A stretch of 59,375 bases of DNA from JAGMXM01 sp964458325 (GCA_964458325.1 CAYWIM010000015.1:1-59375), one strand, 5' to 3'. Shown: positions 50,541-59,214, counted from the first letter of the stretch. The notes: a model not told the origin generated them from the letters alone. Translations and numbers: made by a program.

Positions 50541-51788
50541 CTAACGGCTCTTCATCTCCACATAGTCGATCTGGAGCCGGCCGCCGCCCCCCGCTTCCGC
50601 TTCGACCGCCAGCTCGTCGCCGATCCTAATCGCGACATCGGCCACGGTGTGCGATTGCCAGCCCGCATCCGCGGCGGCCGTCCGCCATGCGTCCCCTTGC
50701 TTCGCTCCACCCACCCTCAGCGCCAAAAGGCCGCCGCCCGCCCGCCCGCCCCGGTGCCGTATCTCCACATCATACCGCCCGGCCGCCCCCACATACGGCT
50801 CGTCCCATCGCGTCCGGATCCGCCCCGCGGCCTCCTCGAGCCGGACATTGAGGCGATGCGATGCGTCCCGGTCCCGATCCTCCACCTGGAAGCCCTCGAG
50901 CCGATGGAAATTCTCGGCTTCGAGCCGCACCCGCTGGCGCGCCCGGATCGGCGCGACAGCCGCGCCGCCATCGAGCAGCCCCTTGAGCTTCGCCGGATCG
51001 CACTCCTCGTCGCCCGTTGCCAGAAACCACGCCATCCCCGCATCCGAAGGATCCGGCCGCGTCGAGACCACCATCCGCTCCCAAAGCCAGCGCACCTTGG
51101 CATCGCGCGAATCCCGCATCCAAAAATAGGGCTCGAATTCTCCCGGCGCAGCCCGCTGCCCGAATCGGCCGAAGCTCAGCAGCCGGTTCTGGTCCCGAAT
51201 CTGCACCCAGCGGACGTCTTGCCCAATCACGTCCCGCTTGGTGCGGTTGAACAGGTAGCTCGATGCGTAGCCATCGTTCCACCGGCTGTGCGAGATGCAA
51301 TAGACCAGTGCCCGCTTGGCGGGATTGGATTTCTCGATCGCCAGATACGGCATCTCCATCGGCCCGGCGATGATCAGATAGAGCGGGTTGTCGGGCGTCG
51401 ATTGGTCGATCGCTCGGGCCAGGCTGGCCACCGCTCCATCCAGGTCCCGCCGGCAATCGAAAAGCAGCGACCGATCGTAGCCGTATCGCTCCGCCGCACC
51501 GAGCACGCTCTCGGCATGGATCTTCTCCCATTCCGAATCCGTCCGGGGCAGGATGCAGTTGTAGTCAAAGTGGACCAGTCGATCTTTCAGGCCTGAGGCC
51601 GCAAAGATCGCCAGCGCGACCGGCGAGGCGATCCAATCGTCTGGATCATTGTGGTTGCCATCGGCGCTGTAGGCGATCCGCCCCTGGAACCGCCCGTTCA
51701 CGTACGGCCCACCCTCGGCGTCTTGGGGCCACGCCGCCGCCAGACAGACCAGGACGCCCGCGATCCAAGACGCATGTGGCTTCATCAT
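50541..51788 (-). CDS. Exported nucleoside-hydrolase-like protein with C-terminal carbohydrate-binding domain
   Basis: A 415-residue exported protein (signal about 1-26, WIAGVLVCLAAAWPQDAEG). The early motif DGNHNDPDDWIASP (43-56) has the clustered Asp residues of the nucleoside-hydrolase metal site. Residues about 290-415 form a beta-sandwich resembling CBM6-type domains (VRLEAENFHRLEGFQVED, then GRYDVEIRHRGGRAGG). I know of no characterised member of this family. It is the second such protein within 4 kb, separated from the DUF1593 gene by the TIGR03067 gene. The start overlaps the rsmI stop by an ATGA. Confidence 0.82.
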   Translation of the reverse strand: MMKPHASWIAGVLVCLAAAWPQDAEGGPYVNGRFQGRIAYSADGNHNDPDDWIASPVALAIFAASGLKDRLVHFDYNCILPRTDSEWEKIHAESVLGAAERYGYDRSLLFDCRRDLDGAVASLARAIDQSTPDNPLYLIIAGPMEMPYLAIEKSNPAKRALVYCISHSRWNDGYASSYLFNRTKRDVIGQDVRWVQIRDQNRLLSFGRFGQRAAPGEFEPYFWMRDSRDAKVRWLWERMVVSTRPDPSDAGMAWFLATGDEECDPAKLKGLLDGGAAVAPIRARQRVRLEAENFHRLEGFQVEDRDRDASHRLNVRLEEAAGRIRTRWDEPYVGAAGRYDVEIRHRGGRAGGGLLALRVGGAKQGDAWRTAAADAGWQSHTVADVAIRIGDELAVEAEAGGGGRLQIDYVEMKSR

Positions 51789-52528
51789 TCTTCCCTTCCT
51801 GCCCCGCCCACCATCACGACCACTTCACCCCTGATCGGACGCTGCCGCACCCGCGCCAGCAATTCCGCCGGGGTTCCCCGAAGGAATTCCTCGAATTTCT
51901 TGGTGATCTCGCGCGCGATCGTTGCCGGCCGCTCGGGATACACCTCGTGCAACTCAACCAGGAGCCTCTCGATACGATACGGCGACTCGTAGAACACAAG
52001 CGTGCCTCGGCAGTGCGCCAGCCGCTCGAGCACCCGGCGCCGCTGGCCGGACTTGTGAGGCAGGAATCCCACGAAATGGAACTCGCTGGCCGGCATGCCG
52101 CTGGCGGTCAGCGCCGCCACCATCGCGCACGCCCCCGGCACCGGCTCGACCCGCAAACCCGCTTCGAGAGCTGCCACCACCACCCGCTCTCCGGGATCGC
52201 TGATGCCCGGGCTTCCTGCATCCGTCACCAGCGCCACCCGCTCTCCCCGGCGCAGCCGCTCGAGGATCTCCTCGCTCCGCCGGGCCTCGTTGAATTCAAA
52301 GCAGCTCAGCAGCGGCTTGGCGATCCTGTAATGCTTCAGGAGCTGGCCCGTATGCCGCGTGTCCTCGGCCGCAACCACATCGCATTCCCGCAACACCCGC
52401 AACGCTCGGAGCGTAATGTCTTCCCGGTTGCCAATCGGCGTCGCCACCAGGTACAGCGTGCCCGGCCTCAGCGCAGGCGGCGGATGCGACCCCGGCTCTC
52501 CCATGCCGGGCCCCTCGCATTCACCCAT
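51785..52528 (-). CDS. rsmI: 16S rRNA (cytidine-1402-2'-O)-methyltransferase
   Basis: A tetrapyrrole-methylase-fold RNA methyltransferase that adds the 2'-O-methyl of C1402 in the ribosomal P-site. Hallmarks in order: TLYLVATPIGNREDITLRAL, VVAAEDTRHTGQLLKHY, ALVTDAGSPGISDPGERVV, the substrate loop EPVPGACAMVAALTASGMP, and FVGFLPHKSGQR. I prefer the ATG at 52528, which follows a good GGAG and leaves about 20 extra N-terminal residues; ATGs at 52567 and 52504 are alternatives. The product is 247 residues, somewhat shorter than E. coli RsmI (286). It is embedded among exported-protein genes. Confidence 0.95.
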   Translation of the reverse strand: MGECEGPGMGEPGSHPPPALRPGTLYLVATPIGNREDITLRALRVLRECDVVAAEDTRHTGQLLKHYRIAKPLLSCFEFNEARRSEEILERLRRGERVALVTDAGSPGISDPGERVVVAALEAGLRVEPVPGACAMVAALTASGMPASEFHFVGFLPHKSGQRRRVLERLAHCRGTLVFYESPYRIERLLVELHEVYPERPATIAREITKKFEEFLRGTPAELLARVRQRPIRGEVVVMVGGAGREE

Positions 52529-52559
52529 CTCGCCCTCTCCTCGATCGGTTGGATCGCGC

Positions 52560-54032
52560 TCAGGCATTGGTGCGGATGGCCAGCCCATACAGTTGCGCAA
52601 ATACCTTGGCGTGCCGGGTGAAATCGCCACAATACAGCACTGGATGCGGACCGGAATAGACGCTGCACACGTCGGTCACGCCGTCGATGCTGACAAGCGC
52701 GCGCGTGGCGCAACCGCCGGCAGGCGGGCATGTGGGCGATCCGATCACCTGCCCGCGCCATGCATCCAGCACGCTTTTGCCTGACTGATATTTGCACAGC
52801 GTGGCGGGCTCGCCCGGCGGCCACTCCACATCGAACGCGACCGTCTTTGGGAGCTGGTGGAAGAATGGCCGGAGGCGGTACGGCGATTCCTTCTCTTTCG
52901 GCCCGTGCAGCTTGGTCGTGCAGGTGCAGTGCGAAGCGTAATATTGGTTGCGCTCGGTGTCGAAGTCCGGATTGTGCTGGAACCCGCCCCGGCCGAACAG
53001 GCTCGCTCCCAGCATCAGGGTGAGAGTGGCATCGAGGTGGTTCTCGCAGCCGCACGGGATCAGGTTGCCGTTGTTCAGCGAGAAACTCAGGCAGGGCTTC
53101 CGATGCTTGAGAAACAAGCACTCGATGGTAATCGCATCCGCCTGGTGCCGCTCGAGCATCTTGCCCACCGCAACATGGGCTCGAACCGCATCGAGAAATG
53201 CCTTGTCCTCGAGATCGGTCACCGACAGCGCCCGGCGCCGCATCAAGCGCGCCAAAGCGATCTCCTCATCCGTCAGGACGATCTCGTCAAAGACCCGGTT
53301 GAAGTCGCCGGCGGGAACACCGTGGATCGGCAATTGGAAGAACGGCTCGGCATCGTCCGCCTCGGTCTTGAGTTGGCCCGAAACACGCAGCATCCGGCTC
53401 TGCGCCATCCGCACCTTGGCGTGAACGGCGCGCAAACCGCGCTCGATCGCTTCCCAGTTCTCGATCGAATGGATGTACTGAACGCGCGGCGCCACCCGCA
53501 GGAACTCCGGCGGCAACTGGTGGTTCGATCCGACCGGGTGATAAACGATGATCGGCCCCTTGTAGGCCGCCAGGATCGGCTCGAGCTTCGCGCTGAATGT
53601 GTTCCAGAAATTCACCAGAAGCAATGCCTCCGGCTTCGATTGCTCGATCTCGCCCACAAATGCCTCGATGGCCGCATCGGTGTAAATCGCCTTTTCATCC
53701 AATCGCAGCTCGAGGTCGAGTCCGGCGCCGATCTCGCGCAGGCGCTCGGTGAACTTCGCTTGCTGCTGCTCCGGCTCGAATTGATTCCCTGGCCACGTAA
53801 ACCATTGATGCTTGCCCCAGCTATCTTCGCATTTCCCATCGAGAACCAGCTGGGCAGGCGGATAGAAGAACGCGCCGCGCACCAGGCCGGGCTTCTTTTT
53901 GCGGCCGGCGGCCAGCTCCCCAGCCAGCGCGGCCGGTTGCGCTGCGAAACCGATCGGCCACGCAGCGAGCGCAGCCAGCGCAGCGGTGGACTTTAGGAAG
54001 GTCCGGCGATCTTGCAGATAATCTCTATTCAT
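52560..54032 (-). CDS. Tat-exported sugar-isomerase-like protein
   Basis: A 490-residue protein with a twin-arginine signal (QDRRTFLKSTAALAALAAWP). AAAGG lies 5 bases before the ATG at 54032. The body resembles the L-fucose/L-arabinose isomerase fold: a Rossmann-like N-terminal half (ALLLVNFWNTFSAKLEPILA, then PIIVYHPVGSNHQL) and a middle with HQADAITIECLFLKHRKPCL and CGCENHLDATLTLMLGASLF, as in FucI-type proteins with CExD. NPDFDTERNQYYASHCTCTT is a further conserved block. FucI-like assignment is by pattern only. An exported sugar isomerase would be unusual. Three Cys-rich spots could bind metal. Confidence 0.75.
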   Translation of the reverse strand: MNRDYLQDRRTFLKSTAALAALAAWPIGFAAQPAALAGELAAGRKKKPGLVRGAFFYPPAQLVLDGKCEDSWGKHQWFTWPGNQFEPEQQQAKFTERLREIGAGLDLELRLDEKAIYTDAAIEAFVGEIEQSKPEALLLVNFWNTFSAKLEPILAAYKGPIIVYHPVGSNHQLPPEFLRVAPRVQYIHSIENWEAIERGLRAVHAKVRMAQSRMLRVSGQLKTEADDAEPFFQLPIHGVPAGDFNRVFDEIVLTDEEIALARLMRRRALSVTDLEDKAFLDAVRAHVAVGKMLERHQADAITIECLFLKHRKPCLSFSLNNGNLIPCGCENHLDATLTLMLGASLFGRGGFQHNPDFDTERNQYYASHCTCTTKLHGPKEKESPYRLRPFFHQLPKTVAFDVEWPPGEPATLCKYQSGKSVLDAWRGQVIGSPTCPPAGGCATRALVSIDGVTDVCSVYSGPHPVLYCGDFTRHAKVFAQLYGLAIRTNA

Positions 54033-54040
54033 TTGGCCTT

Positions 54041-54262
54041 TCATGAGCCGGTGGAGTTGGGAGAGTGCCCATCGCCACTCAGCTCGGAGAGCGGCGCCAG
54101 CGCCTTGGCGGCGCTCGTTCGGGGTTGTGACTGCGCCCGCAAGCCATTCGCGGCATCGCGCATCGCACGTGCCATGCGGATCTTCTCCGGCCAGGGGAGC
54201 CGCGTGCGAGATCGCTGCCACCTGGCTTGGGCATCCAACATTCTCTGCAGGTCAGCGTCCAT
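54041..54262 (-). CDS. Small helical protein paired with the nucleotidyltransferase-like gene
   Basis: A 73-residue protein starting at the ATG at 54262 (an in-frame TTG lies at 54280). It is helical and basic: MDADLQRMLDAQARWQRS, then LPWPEKIRMARAMRDAANGL. Small proteins with a similar WPEKIRMA pattern often accompany nucleotidyltransferase-fold genes in bacteria; that recollection is unverified. It overlaps the upstream gene's stop by 11 bp. It could be the partner in a two-gene toxin-antitoxin-like or regulatory module. The C-terminal 20 residues look disordered. Confidence 0.65.
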   Translation of the reverse strand: MDADLQRMLDAQARWQRSRTRLPWPEKIRMARAMRDAANGLRAQSQPRTSAAKALAPLSELSGDGHSPNSTGS

Positions 54263-54764
54263 CAAGAAACCGGTTCTCAAACCGCTGCCAGGCTTCCGTC
54301 AACCCATGCCGCGTCGCCAATTCCTCCACGGCGGGACGCGTCACGGCCTGAGCATCCAGCAAAGCGAGGATTCGGGCAAAGTCCTTTGCCCGCCCAACGC
54401 TCAGAGCGATCACGGCCAGGTAGACCGCGCTCACGACACGAAATGGCACACCGTCGAAATCGGCTGTCTCCGCGGCAGCAAGCGCCTCGCGCGTCAGCGA
54501 ATTGAACACGGGGATCAATTGCACCGGCCAAGCTCCAACGCGAATTGCCTCCCCTTCGGCCTGCCAACCCTGCCGGATGCAATACTCATACACCGGTCGC
54601 AAAATATCCAATCCCTCCATCGTCGGCAGCCCAACCAAAACATCCGCGTCAAATGTGGCCACCGCTTCCGTATAGCGCATCTGAGCGGCGGCGCCAAACA
54701 ATGCATAATCCAATATCACGCCGGCCTGGCGCATCGCATTGAGCAGCATCGCGACTTCTTTCAC
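54252..54764 (-). CDS. Nucleotidyltransferase-like protein
   Basis: A 170-residue protein. The start is a GTG at 54764; an ATG at 54749 with AAGAAG upstream is an alternative. The pattern ILDYALFGAAAQMRYTEAVATFDADVLVGLP, with GxAxxxR and the D-A-D pair, is a nucleotidyltransferase fold of the AbiEii/DUF6036 kind. GWPVQLIPVFNSLTREALA and VVSAVYLAVIALSVGRAKDFAR, ending ATRHGLTEAWQRFENRFLD, follow the same family. The catalytic GS is not canonical, since it reads FGAAAQ, so activity may be altered. It is coupled to the small gene at 54041. A role as antitoxin or NTP-transfer toxin is inference. Confidence 0.75.
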   Translation of the reverse strand: MKEVAMLLNAMRQAGVILDYALFGAAAQMRYTEAVATFDADVLVGLPTMEGLDILRPVYEYCIRQGWQAEGEAIRVGAWPVQLIPVFNSLTREALAAAETADFDGVPFRVVSAVYLAVIALSVGRAKDFARILALLDAQAVTRPAVEELATRHGLTEAWQRFENRFLDGR

Positions 54765-54825
54765 TAAGCTGATTCTACTCGGCGGTCCGCAATGCGCAAC
54801 TCCGACTCAGCCTGCCCTCTCGCCC

Positions 54826-57618
54826 TCAGTTCCTCAAATAGAGCGCCGCGGGACCTGGAAACGGCGCCTTGAATTTGCGCTGGCCCCCGCCGGCCACCCC
54901 GCCGGCCGGCTCACGAGTTCCATCGCTGGCGCGAATCCACTCGACCGACAGCATCCCCGCAACCCCCGAGAGATCCACCGTGATCTCACCGCCTCCGGGC
55001 AGATACGCCAGATACGCCTGTCCAGGGCATGCCATGCAGTACCGCGTCGAGGCCAGCTCGGGCATCGGCTTCAGCAGCGCAAGCTCGATCCGCTCTGCCA
55101 AACGTCTTGTCACGCCCATCGCGCGGCGCACTGGCTCCCATTGCGACCCGGTCCCGCCTTGCAGCACAATCTCTTTGTATGGATCCATGAAAATTGGATT
55201 CAGCCCGCGCAACATGCTCTTCCACACCCAGGCCGCATCTCCACCAATACCCCAAAAATGGTCGGTGTCCGCCACAATGACCTTGCGCCCGTCGGCAGCC
55301 GGCGGATTGGTCCGGTAATTGAACTTGCCTGCGTCCGGGTTCGGCGAGATCCAGTCCGCCGAGCTCTGGAACAGCTGGGTGTTGGACCCCCGCTGTTTCG
55401 GATCGCGCGAGTAGGGAAAGGTCATGCCCACCGGATGCTGCTTGGGCTTGCCCTTCTCGTAATCGTGCACGAACCGGATGAAATGCTCCTGCCACTCGAC
55501 CGAGTAGGCGCCGTTCTCGTTCGAGATCTCGAACAGCACGTTGTCGAGGTCGTTCACAGTGTCGATGAGTTGGCGGACATACGCTTCCTGGATCCGTGTC
55601 ACGGCCGGGACGCGCAGGGTGTGGACCGCAAGACCGCGCCCGTCGCCATCGGCGTCCGCACGGAGCCCGTCGACGTGGTTGTCGGGATGAAACGGGTGGG
55701 CTTTCCAGGCGTTGTCCACATGCTGCAGCCCCCACCCTTCAAACAGCATCACCGAAACGTAAATCCCGCGGTCGCGCGCGGCCTCGATTCGGGAGCGAAG
55801 CCTCTGGAAATAAGCCTCGTTGAACCGGCCGAGGTCAAACCGGGGTTTGCCATCCAGCGCCTGGCCGGGCCCCGTCCGCATCCAGGGATGAGGCGATGCC
55901 ACCAGACGCTTGGCCGCCTTTTCGTTGTTCGCCTTCGTGTCCCAGCTCACCAGCTCCCACCGCCAGAGACGGATGAAATTGTGATCGCGCTCGGCCAGGA
56001 AATCCAGGTAGGCGCCAAAGTCGAACGCCGCCGGCGGATCGCTCTCGCCCATGTCCTGCAAGTTGTCCCACGTGTGCGAGCCCGTGAGATAAACGGCGCG
56101 CCGGCCGTCATCGGTAAAGTACCGCGGATTGGATGGGTGCAGCCGAAGGGGGCCTTTGGCCGCCGGCACCGCCCGTGCCGCATCCGCTCTCACAATCGCC
56201 GCCGCCCAATGCCCTCCGCCGGGCGCCTTGACCATCGCCACTCGACCTCCCTCGATTGTCTCGCGTTTGCCCCATTCCCCGCTCGAGATGTCAACCCACC
56301 GCGCCTCGAACCGCCCGGGCGCGCCCTCGAGGTTCAAGCCGACGGCGCCGCCGTTGGTGAAATAGAGCGCATACGCCCTGCCCGGCTTTGCCGCCAGGTA
56401 GGCCTCGTTCGCCGCGCGTTCGCTCAGGAGATGGTTGGCCGGCTCGACATCCCACAGACGGATGACGGATTCGAGCTTGCGAGCCGCTTTCAGGGCAGCC
56501 GCCGCCGGCTCGGAAAGCCCCAGCCCCGAATCGGGCCGATGAAAGCGCGCCGATGCCGCCCCGCCAATAACGTGCCTCCAGAACCGCTCCACGCCATCCC
56601 GGTTGTCCCCGAACCGCCCGCCGTCCGCGCCGTAGGTCTTCACCGTGTTCAGCGGCCGCGGCTTCCCATCCAAACGCGCCCGAACCCACTGAAAATTGTC
56701 CCAATGTTCCTGGCCCTTCATCTGGTTGTTTTGCGAGACGTCGCAGAAGTCATAGCGCTCGGGGTGATCGAACGTGCGCTTGTGCTCGTCGGCCTTCAGG
56801 TCCCAGGCATCCCACATCTCGGTGACGCAGACCTCCTTGCCGGCCTGGCGGGCTCGCTCCCGGATGAACTCCGCCCAGTAGGCGCCCCATGCCTCCTGGG
56901 CCGACGTCTCGTTGTCCATGCAATACAGCACGTGGTCGTAGCGCAGCGTGTGCGAAAGCATCTTTTCGACAAACCGCTGCTGGTGCTTCAGCACGACCGT
57001 GTTGTTCCTCTGGCGGGGTGTGGTGAAAAAGAACGGCTGCTTGTTCTGGCCCGGGTGATCGGGGTAATGCTCCGCGAAACCCGATTCCGCATACGTGTCG
57101 TTGACGTTGTTCTTCGGGTTGTAAGGATGCGGCTCCCAGTTCTTGGTCGAGTGATCGAACCGATCCCAGACCTCGATCTGGACGATGATGTCCCGCTCCG
57201 CCGTCCAGCGCAGCATGTTCTCGAACCGGCGCCAGTATTCGTCGTTCCACTGCTCCAGATCGTACTTTCCACTCGCCAGCTTCCGGAACGGATAGACCTC
57301 GAATCCCTTGTCGTTGCGGTCGCTCATCGTGTTGCGGATGTAATTGCCGCCCGCGGCGCGGATCTCATCGAGGTGCTCCTTCAGATCCGGTATCTGAAAC
57401 AGGCTGTCGTCCTTCGATCCGCCCAGCAAAAGGACAGGCGCCCCCTTGTATTGCCAGTACCGCGGGTTCGCCGCCCAGGGGCGAATCCGGTCCGCGCCCG
57501 CGGCCGGCTCGGCGCCGTAAACAGAGGCGCCAGAACCCAGTGCGCACCCTATCATCCAGCCGCCCAGCAGACAGCCCGCCATCGCGGCCCATCCGTGTCT
57601 CTTCAAGGTGGGTCTCAT
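54826..57618 (-). CDS. Exported two-module glycoside hydrolase with internal duplication
   Basis: From the ATG at 57618 this encodes 930 residues. The signal is near 10-35. Two TIM-barrel modules lie in tandem. Module 1 (about 50-440) starts with NPRYWQYKGAPVLLLGG, contains EPHPYNPKNNVND, and has the Asn-Glu pair DNETS at 235-239. Module 2 (about 490-900) starts with NPRYFTDDGRRAVYLTGSH, contains KAHPFHPDNHVDG, and has the pair ISNENGAYS at 698-706. The matching landmarks show a duplicated domain. It resembles the DUF4038/cellulase-type clan. The last 60 residues are beta-rich. Substrate is unknown. Confidence 0.85.
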   Translation of the reverse strand: MRPTLKRHGWAAMAGCLLGGWMIGCALGSGASVYGAEPAAGADRIRPWAANPRYWQYKGAPVLLLGGSKDDSLFQIPDLKEHLDEIRAAGGNYIRNTMSDRNDKGFEVYPFRKLASGKYDLEQWNDEYWRRFENMLRWTAERDIIVQIEVWDRFDHSTKNWEPHPYNPKNNVNDTYAESGFAEHYPDHPGQNKQPFFFTTPRQRNNTVVLKHQQRFVEKMLSHTLRYDHVLYCMDNETSAQEAWGAYWAEFIRERARQAGKEVCVTEMWDAWDLKADEHKRTFDHPERYDFCDVSQNNQMKGQEHWDNFQWVRARLDGKPRPLNTVKTYGADGGRFGDNRDGVERFWRHVIGGAASARFHRPDSGLGLSEPAAAALKAARKLESVIRLWDVEPANHLLSERAANEAYLAAKPGRAYALYFTNGGAVGLNLEGAPGRFEARWVDISSGEWGKRETIEGGRVAMVKAPGGGHWAAAIVRADAARAVPAAKGPLRLHPSNPRYFTDDGRRAVYLTGSHTWDNLQDMGESDPPAAFDFGAYLDFLAERDHNFIRLWRWELVSWDTKANNEKAAKRLVASPHPWMRTGPGQALDGKPRFDLGRFNEAYFQRLRSRIEAARDRGIYVSVMLFEGWGLQHVDNAWKAHPFHPDNHVDGLRADADGDGRGLAVHTLRVPAVTRIQEAYVRQLIDTVNDLDNVLFEISNENGAYSVEWQEHFIRFVHDYEKGKPKQHPVGMTFPYSRDPKQRGSNTQLFQSSADWISPNPDAGKFNYRTNPPAADGRKVIVADTDHFWGIGGDAAWVWKSMLRGLNPIFMDPYKEIVLQGGTGSQWEPVRRAMGVTRRLAERIELALLKPMPELASTRYCMACPGQAYLAYLPGGGEITVDLSGVAGMLSVEWIRASDGTREPAGGVAGGGQRKFKAPFPGPAALYLRN

Positions 57619-57691
57619 AACGCGTAAGTTATATCCGGTTGGACAGGGAGCGCAACGGCGAATGAACATTCCGCCTCGGATCATTTCCTGC

Positions 57692-57713
57692 CTGTCCGGC
57701 GCCTGCCGGACAC
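57692..57713. terminator. Hairpin downstream of the beta-helix gene
   Basis: TGTCCGGC (57693-57700), loop GCCT, then GCCGGACA (57705-57712): a perfect 8-bp hairpin 16 bp after the minus-strand stop at 57729. No T-run follows. The same 18-bp block recurs at 57760-57777 within the 3' end of the beta-helix gene. Confidence 0.45.
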
Positions 57714-57728
57714 CCTGCTTTCCGCCCC

Positions 57729-59123
57729 TCAAAATCCAATCCCCGCCCCTCGAAGCGGGCTGTCCGGCGCCTGCCGGTAATCGCGCCGCGCCGGATCCGC
57801 AAACTTCGGGTCCGCGGTCCAGGTGCGCAGCTCGAACCCGCGCGCCCGCAGGAAATCACGAAAAGCGTCCGCGCTGACCGCCTCCTTTCCCCATAAAAGA
57901 AACGGGCCGCTCTCCTGGAACCAGCCGTTCGAGTTCATCTCCAGCCCGGCCGTCCAATCGCGCCCCTGCAGGCAGAGAAGGCTCTCCGTCGCGCGGCAAA
58001 AGATGTTCGACCGGACAACAAAATTCGTCGTGGCGGCGCTGTTGTCGTAGAACATCAGGTGGCGGCCATTGGGGTTCGGACGCTGGCGGTGGCCCCAGCC
58101 GTAACCGGCATCGACGCACGTGTTGCGCTCGAAAAGGATGTTCCGCGTCCGGCTGGCAGCGCCTCGGTTCCAGTACTCGAACGAGTATTCGCAGTTCCAG
58201 ATCACGTTCCGGCGGTAGACGATGTTTTCCTGGACGTTCGTCCCGTCCCCCTGGTTCGTCAGCGCCGCGTCGTAGATCTCCCAGAGACGGCACCCCTCGA
58301 CTCGGCAATCGCGCGCATTGGACCAGAACTCGATCCCGTTGCCGTATCGGACCGGCCGGCCATCCGGCCGCGTCATCTGGTGGCCGCCGCCGATCCAAGA
58401 GACATCGCAGCTCCGAACCGTGATGTGATGCGTGCTCGCACCGCCGATGCCATGCGCCGCCCCGTAGCGCAAATCGAGGTTCTCATAGGTCACGTGCCCG
58501 CGCCCGCTCTGGTCGATGATGTGCCTGCGCAAGGCCAGCTCGATGCTCGAGTGAGACTCGACCGGATGCGCGTCGTGTCGCAGCACCACCCGCCAGGACT
58601 TCGCATCATAGTAAAAGTCGCCCTCGCCCCGCAGATCGCCTTCGCTCCACTTCTTCACGCCGGTGGATTGGCCATGATCGAAGATGATATTCCCGACATC
58701 CACGGGAAGATCGGACGGATGCAAGCGCGGCGCCGGTGTGGCCCAGATTCCTTCGCCCGCCGATTTCCAGTCACCGATGCGATCCGCGGACACCGAGCCC
58801 AGCAGCATTGGCTTCGGCCCTTCCCCAAACGCGCCGTAAGTGATGACGCCGCCCGCATCGCCACTCCGAGGAACGAGCTGGCCGCGCCACGCCTGTCCGC
58901 GCCGAAACAACACATTGTCCCCCGGTCCGATCGGCGCGTGGTTGACCTTGGCCAGCGAACGCCATGCGGTTTCCGGCTTCAACCCGTCCCATCCATCGTC
59001 CCCGCCGGCGGCGTCCACGTAATAGGTTCGTGCGGTCGCAAGCGCCGCAAAGCTGCCGGTCAACATCATGACAAACAGCGGGATCCAAGAGCGCCGTCCC
59101 AGCCCAGTGCAATGCGTTTCCAT
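57729..59123 (-). CDS. Exported right-handed parallel beta-helix protein
   Basis: A 464-residue exported protein. The signal peptide covers about 10-32 (IPLFVMMLTGSFAALATART). YYVDAAGGDDGWDGLKPETAWRSL is the usual opening of secreted beta-helix proteins. From about residue 210 onward short repeated strands follow the parallel beta-helix pattern: HVTYENLDLRYGAAHGIGG, HITVRSCDVSWIGG, CRVEGCRLWEIYDAALTN, NVIWNCEYSFEYWN and NFVVRSNIFCRATESLLCL. The family includes polysaccharide lyases and glycosidases. No specific catalytic set is recognised, so the substrate is unknown. It is the first gene of the run leading to the two-module glycosidase, 110 bp apart. Confidence 0.88.
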   Translation of the reverse strand: METHCTGLGRRSWIPLFVMMLTGSFAALATARTYYVDAAGGDDGWDGLKPETAWRSLAKVNHAPIGPGDNVLFRRGQAWRGQLVPRSGDAGGVITYGAFGEGPKPMLLGSVSADRIGDWKSAGEGIWATPAPRLHPSDLPVDVGNIIFDHGQSTGVKKWSEGDLRGEGDFYYDAKSWRVVLRHDAHPVESHSSIELALRRHIIDQSGRGHVTYENLDLRYGAAHGIGGASTHHITVRSCDVSWIGGGHQMTRPDGRPVRYGNGIEFWSNARDCRVEGCRLWEIYDAALTNQGDGTNVQENIVYRRNVIWNCEYSFEYWNRGAASRTRNILFERNTCVDAGYGWGHRQRPNPNGRHLMFYDNSAATTNFVVRSNIFCRATESLLCLQGRDWTAGLEMNSNGWFQESGPFLLWGKEAVSADAFRDFLRARGFELRTWTADPKFADPARRDYRQAPDSPLRGAGIGF

Positions 59124-59165
59124 TGACGCAGGCTATGGAATCCTATGCTGCGGGGAAAGGGGAAT

Positions 59166-59200
59166 CGAACGGCTGTGCGCTCGAGCCACACAGCCGTTCG
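59166..59200 (-). terminator. Strong hairpin downstream of the partial gene
   Basis: A perfect 12-bp stem (CGAACGGCTGTG at 59166-59177, CACAGCCGTTCG at 59189-59200) with an 11-base loop. It lies 55 bp after the minus-strand stop at 59255. On the minus strand it is followed by ATTCCCCTTTCCCC, a weak T/C tract. Confidence 0.6.
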
Positions 59201-59214
59201 TGATGAAGCCTGAG

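Noticed and set aside
54739..57627. 962-codon plus-strand frame
   Set aside because: Antisense to the two-module glycosidase with its duplicated motifs. The composition is typical of a shadow frame.
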